The notes below the pieces were generated by a model that saw only the letters and a program-made list of their open reading frames with translations, made no database searches and was not told the DNA's origin. A program made the position numbers and the translations under genes. A stretch of 6,100 nucleotides of DNA from an uncultured Campylobacter sp. (GTDB lineage: Bacteria; Campylobacterota; Campylobacteria; Campylobacterales; Campylobacteraceae). This document shows, in pieces, positions 1 to 5,762 of the stretch. The first letter of the stretch is position 1; each line of letters starts with the position of its first letter. The stretch lies in contig NZ_CALIJF010000113.1 of assembly GCF_938018035.1 (NCBI RefSeq), positions 1 to 6,100 of the forward strand. Reading direction: 5' to 3'.

Positions 1-501
1 ATCTGCGTAGCAGCGCTCAAAATCGCGCGTGTAGTAGGGATCGGCGATTTGTAGGCGTTCGGAGTCGGTTAAATTTAAACCGGCGCCTTTTAAATTTAAG
101 CTGGCTTGTTTTAGCGCGCCTTTAAAATTTAGCGCGGTGTAGTCTGTAAAATTTCCCTCTTTAAATTCCAAAAGAAATTTTACCTTAGCCATATCCTTGC
201 CGCGAAAAATTCGCCACAGCGAGTGCATATTTTCATCATCCATGCAAAGAATTAGATCGTAGCGCTCGTAGTCTGCGGGCGTGACCTGCACGGCGCGATG
301 CGCTACGAGCGGCACCTTTTGCTCTTTTAGCACGCGCTGCGTTTCGTAGTAGGGCGGCGAGCCGATCTCGTCGGTGTGCGTCGCCGCAGAATCTACGCTC
401 ACGCGCGCACTTAGGCCGCTTTGATTAATAAAATTTTGCATCACGGATTGCGCCATTGGCGAGCGGCAGATGTTGCCGTGACAGACGAAAAGTAGCCTCA
501 C
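1..501 (-). CDS. Low-molecular-weight protein tyrosine phosphatase, partial (C-terminus beyond left edge)
   Basis: This is a cytoplasmic cysteine-dependent phosphatase of the LMW-PTP/arsenate reductase-like fold, which hydrolyses phosphotyrosine or similar phosphomonoesters. The 167 visible codons have no stop. The P-loop CX5RS is complete at residues 7-14 (CHGNICRS), with nucleophile Cys7, neighbouring Cys12 and phosphate-binding Arg13. The general-acid loop DPYY is at 154-157 (Asp154). The start is GTG at 501-499: reading upstream in frame gives only CGC, GCG and then the lolA TAG, so no other start is possible. It lies 6 bp downstream of lolA on the same strand, so the two are probably cotranscribed. 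The odd part is the distance between the hydrophobic strand KFLLEF (108-113) and DPYY, about 40 residues, where family members usually have far fewer. The extra stretch is encoded by AAATTT repeats. The physiological substrate is unknown. Identification is strong. Confidence 0.93.
   Translation of the reverse strand, partial: MRLLFVCHGNICRSPMAQSVMQNFINQSGLSARVSVDSAATHTDEIGSPPYYETQRVLKEQKVPLVAHRAVQVTPADYERYDLILCMDDENMHSLWRIFRGKDMAKVKFLLEFKEGNFTDYTALNFKGALKQASLNLKGAGLNLTDSERLQIADPYYTRDFERCYAD
71..180. repeat. Cluster of AAATTT-core repeats inside the phosphatase gene
   Basis: Five AAATTT cores occur at about 71-76, 92-97, 125-130, 149-154 and 175-180. Two of them are preceded by a GCGCC box (GCGCCTTTTAAATTTAA near 84-100 and GCGCCTTTAAAATTTAG near 117-132), so they look like diverged copies of one unit. 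On the minus strand they encode LNFKGAL (residues 124-130), LNLKGAG (135-141) and LNLT (142-145). The same core dominates the noncoding spacers of this window. I infer a repeat expansion that stayed in frame; homologues would be needed to prove it. Confidence 0.65.
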
Positions 502-507
502 GCGCGC

Positions 508-1020
508 CTACTGCGTGATGATGTCGTAGTTTTTCGGGATTGCGGGCTTAAAGATCGCCTCGTTTACCGGCGCGTTTTTGCGGACGTTGCTTAGATTTAT
601 GACGACCTTATTGTCCATTTTATCGGTATAGCTGATCTTACTCGGCAGATCACCCTTTAGCTCGATGAGATATTTCACATCGTCGAAGCTCGCCTCATAA
701 ACGCCGTTTTTATTTGGCTTTGCGTTCGCTAGGATCGCAGTTAAATTCGGCGTTTCTTTAATATTCGTGATGATAGCCTGCTCGAGTTCGGGCTCGATTA
801 CGACGACCTTTGTGAAGCTAAAAAATATATTTTTTATCGTAGGGGTCTTGTAATGCCACACGGCGTGCTCTTTTGTGGCGCTAAAATCGCCGCCGTAGCT
901 GATTTTCGCATCGTCGCTCTGCACGGTTTGCGAAAAATTTGCGCTCAGAGTGTTGAATTCTATCCCGCTTGCGAATGCAAAAATGCAGCTTGCCGCTAAA
1001 GAAATAAGAGTTTTTTTCAT
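508..1020 (-). CDS. lolA: LolA, periplasmic lipoprotein carrier
   Basis: The product is the periplasmic chaperone that accepts outer-membrane lipoproteins from the LolC/E-type transporter and ferries them across the periplasm. It has 170 residues. Residues 1-19 form a signal peptide: Lys2-Lys3, a hydrophobic stretch from Leu5 to Phe16, and signal peptidase I sites after Ala17 (AFA) or Gly19 (ASG). Cys12 lies inside the hydrophobic core, not at a lipobox boundary. The mature part has LolA-like landmarks in order: the FSQTV segment (29-33), a G-D-F strand (44-46), and the VWHYKTP segment (54-60) with Trp55, followed by alternating beta strands. At about 150 mature residues it is shorter than the E. 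coli protein, which is usual for epsilonproteobacterial LolA as I know it. An AAAGG ribosome binding site lies 8 nt before the ATG. It is divergent from secA and sits just upstream of the phosphatase. No LolB is visible; this lineage is generally thought to lack it. Confidence 0.9.
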   Translation of the reverse strand: MKKTLISLAASCIFAFASGIEFNTLSANFSQTVQSDDAKISYGGDFSATKEHAVWHYKTPTIKNIFFSFTKVVVIEPELEQAIITNIKETPNLTAILANAKPNKNGVYEASFDDVKYLIELKGDLPSKISYTDKMDNKVVINLSNVRKNAPVNEAIFKPAIPKNYDIITQ

Positions 1021-1028
1021 AAATTTTG

Positions 1029-1033
1029 CCTTT
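1029..1033 (-). promoter_or_regulatory. Ribosome binding site of lolA
   Basis: The minus strand reads AAAGG here, 8 nt upstream of the lolA ATG. It supports the ATG ending at 1020 as the start, as does the signal peptide that begins there. Confidence 0.7.
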
Positions 1034-1053
1034 ATTTTTGAAAATTTGCGCGT

Positions 1054-1059
1054 ATTATA
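1054..1059 (-). promoter_or_regulatory. Probable -10 box of the lolA promoter
   Basis: The minus strand has a perfect TATAAT hexamer preceded by GGC. It would start transcription near 1047 and give a leader of about 27 nt that includes the ribosome binding site. No convincing -35 box is seen, which is normal for the housekeeping sigma factor of Campylobacter. It lies back to back with the secA promoter candidate. Confidence 0.6.
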
Positions 1060-1099
1060 GCCGTTTTTCTAGGATTTAATTAAATAGAAACTAAAAATA

Positions 1100-1108
1100 T
1101 GTTAATAT
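1100..1108 (+). promoter_or_regulatory. Probable extended -10 box of the secA promoter
   Basis: The sequence TGTTAATAT fits an extended -10 element (TGn followed by TAATAT, one difference from TATAAT). Initiation near 1115 would leave a leader of about 26 nt carrying the AAGG site. A transcript starting here would exclude the upstream in-frame ATG at 1099, in agreement with the chosen secA start. Confidence 0.45.
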
Positions 1109-1114
1109 GCGCGG

Positions 1115-1126
1115 TTAAAATTTTAA
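1115..1126. repeat. 12-bp palindrome in the secA leader
   Basis: TTAAAATTTTAA is a perfect inverted repeat ending 4 nt before the secA ribosome binding site. It belongs to the same AAATTT-cored family seen in the spacers. With only A-T pairs it would be a weak RNA hairpin; it could also act as a DNA site or be a chance product of base composition. Confidence 0.5.
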
Positions 1127-1130
1127 AACT

Positions 1131-1134
1131 AAGG
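1131..1134 (+). promoter_or_regulatory. Ribosome binding site deciding the secA start
   Basis: AAGG lies 6 nt before the ATG at 1141. The alternative in-frame ATG at 1099 would add 14 residues and has no purine-rich site at a suitable distance. The MFKKVI... N-terminus also matches the usual beginning of SecA proteins. Confidence 0.75.
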
Positions 1135-1140
1135 TTTGAG

Positions 1141-3759
1141 ATGTTTAAAAAGGTCATCCACGGGATTTTCGGTACTAAAAACGATAGGATCGTCAAACAA
1201 TACGCCAAGCGCGCAGCGCAGATCAGTGCGCTTGAAGAAAACTACGCGGCGATGGACGATGCGGCGCTTAAGGCGGAATTTGAAGCGTTAAGAGCGCAAG
1301 TTCGCGCGGGCGAAAAGAGCACGGACGACGTGCTTAACGAAGTGTTTGCTATCGTGCGAGAGGCGGGCAAAAGAGTGCTAAATATGCGCCACTTCGACGT
1401 TCAGCTGATAGGCGGTTTGGTGCTAAACGACGGCGCGATTGCCGAGATGAAAACGGGCGAAGGAAAGACCCTCGTAGCGACCTTGGCGGTAGTGCTAAAT
1501 GCGATGGAGGGCAAAGGCGTTCATGTCGTGACCGTAAACGACTACCTAGCTAAGCGCGATGCTACGCAAATGGGCGAGCTATATGAATTTTTAGGACTTA
1601 GCACCGGTGTGATCGTAGGCGGCGAATACGATGACGCCAAGCGCAAGGCTGCGTACGCGTGCGACATCACTTATGGCACAAACAACGAGTTTGGCTTTGA
1701 CTACCTGCGCGATAATATGAAATTTAGCGCGGATGAAAAGGTGCAGCGTGGGCATCATTTCGTAATCGTCGATGAAGTTGATAGTATTTTAATCGACGAA
1801 GCCAGGACGCCACTTATCATCTCTGGCCCTACGAACCGCACCCTGGACGGCTACATCAAGGCAAACGAAGTAGCTCGCCAAATGATCCGCGGCGAGGCGC
1901 CAGCCGATCCGAAAGGCAAGGCGACGGGTGATTTTACCGTAGATGAGAAAAACCGCGCCGTTTTGATTACAGAGGCAGGAATTTCAAAAGCCGAGAAGCT
2001 TTTTGGCGTCGATAACCTCTATAGTCTCGAAAATGCCGTGCTTAGCCACTACCTTGATCAAGCACTTAAGGCGAATTATCTATTTGAAAAGGACGTGCAC
2101 TACGTCGTGCGCGACGGGCAGGTCATAATCGTGGATGAATTTACGGGTCGTCTTAGCGAAGGTCGCAGATTCAGCGAAGGCTTACACCAGGCTCTTGAAG
2201 CTAAAGAGGGCGTGCAGATCCAAGAGGAGAGCCAAACTCTTGCCGACATTACCTTTCAAAACTACTTCCGCCTTTACGAAAAACTCGCTGGTATGACGGG
2301 TACGGCACAGACGGAAGCAACGGAATTTTCTCAAATTTACAAACTCGAAGTAGTCTCTATCCCTACGAACGTGCCGGTCATCAGAAAGGATCAAAACGAT
2401 CTTATCTACAAGACCGAGCGCGAGAAATTTGACGCCGTCATAAATGAGATCAAGCGGCTAAATTCCAAAGGTCAGCCCGTGCTAGTGGGTACGGCGTCGA
2501 TTGAAAAGAGTGAGAAGCTGCACGAGCTTTTGGTTAAAGAAAACATCGCGCACTCCGTGCTAAACGCCAAAAATCACGAGCGCGAGGCGCAGATCATCAA
2601 AGACGCGGGCGTAAAGGGCGCCGTAACGATCGCTACGAATATGGCGGGACGCGGCGTGGATATCCGCATAGACGATGAAGTGCGCGCTTTGGGCGGGCTG
2701 TATATTTTAGGTACCGAGCGCCACGAAAGTCGCCGTATCGATAATCAGCTCCGCGGACGAAGCGGGCGCCAAGGTGATCCGGGCGAGAGTAGATTTTTCT
2801 TAAGCTTGGAGGATAATCTGCTTAGAATTTTTGGCAGCGACAAGATCAAAAATATCATGGATCGCTTGGGTTTGAAAGACGGCGAACATATCGAATCAGG
2901 CATGGTTTCGCGCGCCGTAGAAAACGCGCAGAAAAAGGTCGAGAGCTTGCATTTTGAAGCGCGTAAAAATATCCTAGAATACGACGACGTCGCAAACGAG
3001 CAGCGCAAGACGATCTATAAATATCGCAACGAGCTTTTGGATCCCGACTACGATCTGAAAGATAAAATCATCCAAAACCGCGAGGAGTACATCTCTAGCG
3101 TGCTTGAGGAGCTTGAAATTTTCGACGGCGCAAATATCAAAGAGGTCGATAAATTCCCGATCGTCGCCAAAATCGCTCAAGAAACGGGCGAGGTACTCGA
3201 AAACAGCGAGCTTGAGAAGGTCGATGATTTCAAAGAGCTGAAAGAAAAGATCATCGGCGCGCTTGCCGTTTCGTATGAAAACAAGATGGCGCCGATCGAT
3301 CCGCAGCAGCGCAAAAGTATCGAAAAGATGCTTTATTTGCAGATCGTCGATCGCGACTGGCGGGAGCATCTGTATCAGATGGATATCCTAAAGGCAGGCA
3401 TCGGACTTCGCGGCTACAACCACAAAGACCCGCTTACGGAGTATAAAAAGGAGAGCTACAATCTCTTTATGGAGCTCGTGATGCGCCTCAAATCCGATAG
3501 CATCCGCTTGCTGCATTCGATTCAGTTCAAATCTAGGGAGGAGATCGAAGCCGAGCAGCGTGCGATGCAGGAGCGCATGGAGAGCTCAAACGCCAAAGAG
3601 CTCGCCGCCGCAAGCACGAATGAAGCGCAGCTAAAGGGCGCAGAAGAGTTTGGCGACAAAAAGCCTAAGCGCAACGATCCTTGCCCTTGCGGTAGTGGCA
3701 AAAAATACAAAGACTGCCACGGCAAGGGCGGTCCGAAAAAAGGCGGCTTTGCGAGGTAG
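1141..3759 (+). CDS. secA: SecA, preprotein translocase ATPase
   Basis: SecA is the essential ATP-driven motor that pushes unfolded preproteins, including prolipoproteins, through SecYEG at the inner membrane. The gene is complete with 872 residues, close to the family norm (E. coli 901). Landmarks in order: MRHFDVQL Q-motif (82-89, Gln88); Walker A MKTGEGKT (103-110); TNNEFGFDYLRDN (from 180); Walker B DEVDS (211-215); the preprotein cross-linking domain from about 225 to 375, including VDEFTGR (331-337); GMTGTA at the entry to the second nucleotide-binding fold (384-389); NMAGRGVDI (500-508); and QLRGRSGRQGD (536-546) with the two arginine-finger candidates Arg540 and Arg543. The helical scaffold follows, then a polar linker, then a zinc-binding SEC-C tail with CXC-X8-CH (Cys848, Cys850, Cys859, His860), which typically contacts SecB or ribosomes. 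Val506 stands where many SecA proteins have Thr; I believe this is common in the lineage. The start is set by AAGG at 1131. Confidence 0.98.
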   Translation: MFKKVIHGIFGTKNDRIVKQYAKRAAQISALEENYAAMDDAALKAEFEALRAQVRAGEKSTDDVLNEVFAIVREAGKRVLNMRHFDVQLIGGLVLNDGAIAEMKTGEGKTLVATLAVVLNAMEGKGVHVVTVNDYLAKRDATQMGELYEFLGLSTGVIVGGEYDDAKRKAAYACDITYGTNNEFGFDYLRDNMKFSADEKVQRGHHFVIVDEVDSILIDEARTPLIISGPTNRTLDGYIKANEVARQMIRGEAPADPKGKATGDFTVDEKNRAVLITEAGISKAEKLFGVDNLYSLENAVLSHYLDQALKANYLFEKDVHYVVRDGQVIIVDEFTGRLSEGRRFSEGLHQALEAKEGVQIQEESQTLADITFQNYFRLYEKLAGMTGTAQTEATEFSQIYKLEVVSIPTNVPVIRKDQNDLIYKTEREKFDAVINEIKRLNSKGQPVLVGTASIEKSEKLHELLVKENIAHSVLNAKNHEREAQIIKDAGVKGAVTIATNMAGRGVDIRIDDEVRALGGLYILGTERHESRRIDNQLRGRSGRQGDPGESRFFLSLEDNLLRIFGSDKIKNIMDRLGLKDGEHIESGMVSRAVENAQKKVESLHFEARKNILEYDDVANEQRKTIYKYRNELLDPDYDLKDKIIQNREEYISSVLEELEIFDGANIKEVDKFPIVAKIAQETGEVLENSELEKVDDFKELKEKIIGALAVSYENKMAPIDPQQRKSIEKMLYLQIVDRDWREHLYQMDILKAGIGLRGYNHKDPLTEYKKESYNLFMELVMRLKSDSIRLLHSIQFKSREEIEAEQRAMQERMESSNAKELAAASTNEAQLKGAEEFGDKKPKRNDPCPCGSGKKYKDCHGKGGPKKGGFAR

Positions 3760-3892
3760 GCGCGGCGCTCGATCGTAAGTATCGTGCGATCAGTGATCTT
3801 GATTGTGAGCATTGCGCAATTGGCGCTTTTCAATCTTGCTTTTGTATTTAGTGGATCAGTCGAGGGCGAAGGCGTCATAAAATTTTAAAGGG

Positions 3893-3959
3893 GAGTTTGA
3901 TCGCGAGGCGGCGTGGACGGAAATTTAAAAAGAGCTTGTTCGCGAGGCGGCACGAACGG
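3893..3959. repeat. Tandem 39-bp imperfect direct repeat
   Basis: Two 28-bp GC-rich copies at 3893-3920 and 3932-3959 agree at 23 of 28 positions and share the block TCGCGAGGCGGC. The first is followed by the AT-rich linker AAATTTAAAAA (3921-3931), giving a 39-bp period. The CGAGGCG core recurs at 4251-4257, again next to an AAATTT palindrome, so GC-rich and AT-rich modules seem to be combined in different orders through the spacer. No function is known to me. Confidence 0.7.
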
Positions 3960-3991
3960 TGCGCAAAGCTGCGCGATGGGGCGGAATTTTG

Positions 3992-4018
3992 GTTTTGAAA
4001 TTTTTAAAATTTCAAAAC
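3992..4018. repeat. 27-bp inverted repeat
   Basis: Arms GTTTTGAAATTTT (3992-4004) and AAAATTTCAAAAC (4006-4018) are perfect reverse complements around a single central T at 4005. There is no following T-run to suggest a classical terminator. It may be a protein-binding palindrome or a mobile-type repeat of the AAATTT family. Confidence 0.8.
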
Positions 4019-4236
4019 GTGCCTGATGCTTTGTTGCATATTTTTCATGGCGCTGTTGCGGTGTGCCGTGCTGCAAAACGTAAGCCAATCAGCGCGTGAT
4101 ACTTAAATTTAATACGCGGCTAGGACACTGCGCGGCATTAAAATTTTAAATTTATGCGATTGCGGGCAAGCTTGCAAGCAGACTCCGCCTTTAAATTTTA
4201 AGAATTTCAAAATTCTAAAAAAGTTTTAAATTTCTA

Positions 4237-4275
4237 AAATTTTAAAATTTCGAGGCGTTTGAAATTTTAAAATTT
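4237..4275. repeat. 15-bp inverted repeat with 9-nt loop
   Basis: Arm AAATTTTAAAATTTC (4237-4251) is the exact reverse complement of GAAATTTTAAAATTT (4261-4275), around the loop GAGGCGTTT. Each arm itself contains the 14-bp self-complementary core AAATTTTAAAATTT. A hairpin of this kind could form in RNA or single-stranded DNA. Confidence 0.8.
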
Positions 4276-4300
4276 AGAATTCGGGTTTAAAATTTCGAGG
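4241..4300. repeat. Pair of 15-bp direct repeats, 45 bp apart
   Basis: TTTAAAATTTCGAGG occurs at 4241-4255 and again at 4286-4300 without a difference. The copies flank the second arm of the neighbouring inverted repeat, which shows that this block grew by repeat duplication and not only through A/T bias. Confidence 0.75.
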
Positions 4301-4438
4301 TTTTGGCAAGACGATATGTTTGATTTGCCGTATCGGATATCTTGGGGGCGAATTTCATTGCGTATAAATAGATTTCGGCGTGATTTTAAATTTTCAAAGC
4401 CCGCCGGAGTTTTTATATTTGAAGGCGCAGAACCCGTT

Positions 4439-4462
4439 TTTTGGAATTTTAAAATTCCAAAA
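4439..4462. repeat. 24-bp perfect palindrome
   Basis: The half TTTTGGAATTTT (4439-4450) is followed directly by its exact reverse complement (4451-4462). The central part is again ATTTTAAAAT. It ends 4 bp before the larger palindrome upstream of lolF. Confidence 0.85.
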
Positions 4463-4466
4463 TACT

Positions 4467-4512
4467 TAAAATTTCACATAGAATTTAGCGCTAAATTTTA
4501 TGTGAAATTTTA
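4467..4512. repeat. 46-bp palindrome abutting the lolF ribosome binding site
   Basis: The 23-nt arms at 4467-4489 and 4490-4512 are complementary except for one pair (G4481 against T4498), which would be a G-U wobble in RNA. The centre is AGCGCT. It is the longest palindrome in the window and ends one base before the AAGGA of lolF, so a hairpin here could affect ribosome access, RNA processing or stability. The six-T run at 4523-4528 starts 10 nt after the stem and overlaps the start codon, so this is not a standard terminator. Confidence 0.85.
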
Positions 4513-4513
4513 C

Positions 4514-4518
4514 AAGGA
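4514..4518 (+). promoter_or_regulatory. Ribosome binding site deciding the TTG start of lolF
   Basis: AAGGA lies 8 nt before TTG at 4527. No in-frame ATG or GTG lies near the expected N-terminus, and the resulting start MVKYLLFKYLRFD fits the short cytoplasmic lead of LolC/E-type permeases. Confidence 0.75.
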
Positions 4519-4526
4519 CGGCTTTT

Positions 4527-5717
4527 TTGGTAAAGTATTTATTATTCAAATATCTCAGATTCGACCGCTCTCAGCCCTTTATTACGCTTTCGGCACTGCT
4601 TGCGTTCTTGGGCGTCGGCGTGGGGCTTACGGTGCTGATCGTCGCGATGGCGATAATGAACGGTTTCGATAAGGAATTTGAGCGCAAGCTCTTTACGATG
4701 AACTACCCGATCACGATCCACAGCCACTTTCGCGGCGGTATTTCAAAAGACGACGTGGAGGGGCTGCGGGCGGACTTCCCCGATCTGATTTTTAGCCCGT
4801 ATATCAGCTCGCAAGTCATCGCCAAAAGCGGCGAGAAGCTCGAGGGCGGGCTGATTTTCGGCGTAAATTTAAACGACGAAAAGCGCATCAACTCCGTCGT
4901 CGCAGCAGGCGCCAAAGACGCCAATCTAACGGACTACGGCATCATGATAGGGCGCGGGATCAAGGACGAGTTTGTGCTGGACGAGGGCGAAAAGATCACG
5001 ATGATCTTTACGAAGAGCGATCCGGGCGGCTTTGCGCTAATCCCCAAGATGAAGCGTTTTGATGTGCGCGCGGATTTCAGCTCGGGGCTGATCGCCTACG
5101 ACAAGGCGTATTCCTACGCGGACGCGAGCGATCTAGCCAAAATTTTAGGCTACGACGAGGGGACATTCGACGGCGTGCATGTTTTTTCAAACGATCCGTT
5201 TAAGGATCTGGAGCGCATTAAAAAAAGCCTCCCCGGCGGTGCTAGCGCCGTGGGCTGGTGGCAGCAAAACGGCAATTTCTTCAGCGCCCTTGCGCTTGAA
5301 AAACGCGCACTTTTCATCGTGCTGATGCTAATAATCCTAGTCGCGAGCCTAAATATCGTAAGTTCGCTTCTGATGACCGTGATGAACCGCCGCCAAGAGA
5401 TCGCGCTTTTACTTAGCCTGGGAGCCAGCAAAAAGGAGGTCAAAAGGACCTTTTTTGCGCTCGGAGCCACGATCGGCGGCGGCGGCATCATATTCGGGCT
5501 CATTTTGGGCTTATTCGGCGTGTGGCTGCTCGGAAGCTTCGACATCGTAAATCTGCCCGCCGACGTTTACGGAAGCTCGAAACTGCCGATGGAGCTTTCG
5601 CTAGGCGATTTAGCGATGATTTTGATCGGCGCGGTGCTTATCGTGGCTCTTTCGTCATGGTATCCGGCCAAAAAAGCCACGCAGATCGACGTGCTGCAAA
5701 CACTGCGCAACGAGTAA
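4527..5717 (+). CDS. lolF: LolC/LolE-family lipoprotein-releasing permease (LolF type)
   Basis: This is the inner-membrane subunit of an ABC transporter that extracts mature lipoproteins from the inner membrane and passes them to LolA. A LolD-type ATPase would be its partner; none is in the window. The protein has 396 residues. One membrane helix lies near the N-terminus (about 19-44, ending in MAIMNGF), followed by a large periplasmic domain (about 47-260). Three C-terminal helices (about 261-286, 308-337, 357-378) form the FtsX-like domain. Family motifs are the MNRRQEIALLLSLGAS coupling-helix region (286-301) and the terminal WYPAKKATQIDVLQTLRNE (378-396). A single LolC/E-type gene beside secA and lolA resembles the arrangement I recall for Helicobacter and Campylobacter, where one hybrid LolF probably acts as a homodimer, hence the symbol. 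The start is TTG with AAGGA 8 nt upstream. A 46-bp palindrome precedes it. Confidence 0.9.
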   Translation: MVKYLLFKYLRFDRSQPFITLSALLAFLGVGVGLTVLIVAMAIMNGFDKEFERKLFTMNYPITIHSHFRGGISKDDVEGLRADFPDLIFSPYISSQVIAKSGEKLEGGLIFGVNLNDEKRINSVVAAGAKDANLTDYGIMIGRGIKDEFVLDEGEKITMIFTKSDPGGFALIPKMKRFDVRADFSSGLIAYDKAYSYADASDLAKILGYDEGTFDGVHVFSNDPFKDLERIKKSLPGGASAVGWWQQNGNFFSALALEKRALFIVLMLIILVASLNIVSSLLMTVMNRRQEIALLLSLGASKKEVKRTFFALGATIGGGGIIFGLILGLFGVWLLGSFDIVNLPADVYGSSKLPMELSLGDLAMILIGAVLIVALSSWYPAKKATQIDVLQTLRNE

Positions 5718-5744
5718 ATTTAAACGCGGTGCCTTAAAATTTGG

Positions 5745-5762
5745 CGAAATTTTAAAATTTCG
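5745..5762. repeat. 18-bp perfect palindrome downstream of lolF
   Basis: CGAAATTTTAAAATTTCG is fully self-complementary and contains the same 14-bp core as the repeats at 4237-4250 and 4262-4275. It begins 28 bp after the lolF stop codon. No U-tract follows, so a termination role is doubtful. Confidence 0.8.

Larger units (their letters stand above)
3760..4526. other. Long repeat-rich spacer between secA and lolF, no convincing gene
   Basis: This 767-bp stretch separates two genes that, as I recall, lie close together in relatives. It contains no reading frame with both a ribosome binding site and protein-like sequence. It holds a tandem 39-bp repeat (3893-3959), a 27-bp inverted repeat (3992-4018), a dense block of AAATTT-cored direct and inverted repeats (4190-4300), a 24-bp perfect palindrome (4439-4462) and a 46-bp palindrome (4467-4512). 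A weak terminator candidate follows secA: GCGC stem arms at 3814-3817 and 3823-3826, then TTTT; with four base pairs it is not convincing. TATAAA at 4363-4368 could be a -10 box for lolF, with low certainty. Confidence 0.8.

Noticed and set aside
508..1020. LolA as a lipoprotein through Cys12
   Set aside because: Cys12 is in the middle of the hydrophobic signal core with more hydrophobic residues after it; a signal peptidase I site near 17-19 fits better and LolA is a soluble carrier.
1099..1140. 14-residue N-terminal extension of SecA from ATG 1099
   Set aside because: It overlaps the probable -10 box, lacks a ribosome binding site, and the resulting MLICAVKILKLRFE segment is not SecA-like; ATG 1141 with AAGG is better.
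3814..3830. Terminator after secA (GCGC stem plus TTTT)
   Set aside because: The stem is only 4 bp with a 5-nt loop and the T-run is short; too weak to annotate as a separate terminator.
3885..4088. 67-codon frame on the minus strand in the secA-lolF spacer
   Set aside because: No ribosome binding site, and much of it reads through the 39-bp tandem repeat and the 27-bp inverted repeat; I see no recognisable protein features.
4166..4175. GCAAGCTTGC palindrome as an operator or attachment site
   Set aside because: Ten base pairs with no partner copy and no nearby integrase or regulator; could be chance.
3893..4300. CRISPR array
   Set aside because: The repeats are imperfect, only two regular copies exist at a 39-bp period with an 11-bp AT linker instead of unique spacers, and no cas gene is present.
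4316..4672. Open frame of 118 codons on the plus strand before and into lolF
   Set aside because: It overlaps the well-supported lolF by 146 bp in another frame, has no good ribosome binding site, and its Phe/Lys-rich sequence is the translation of the AAATTT palindromes.
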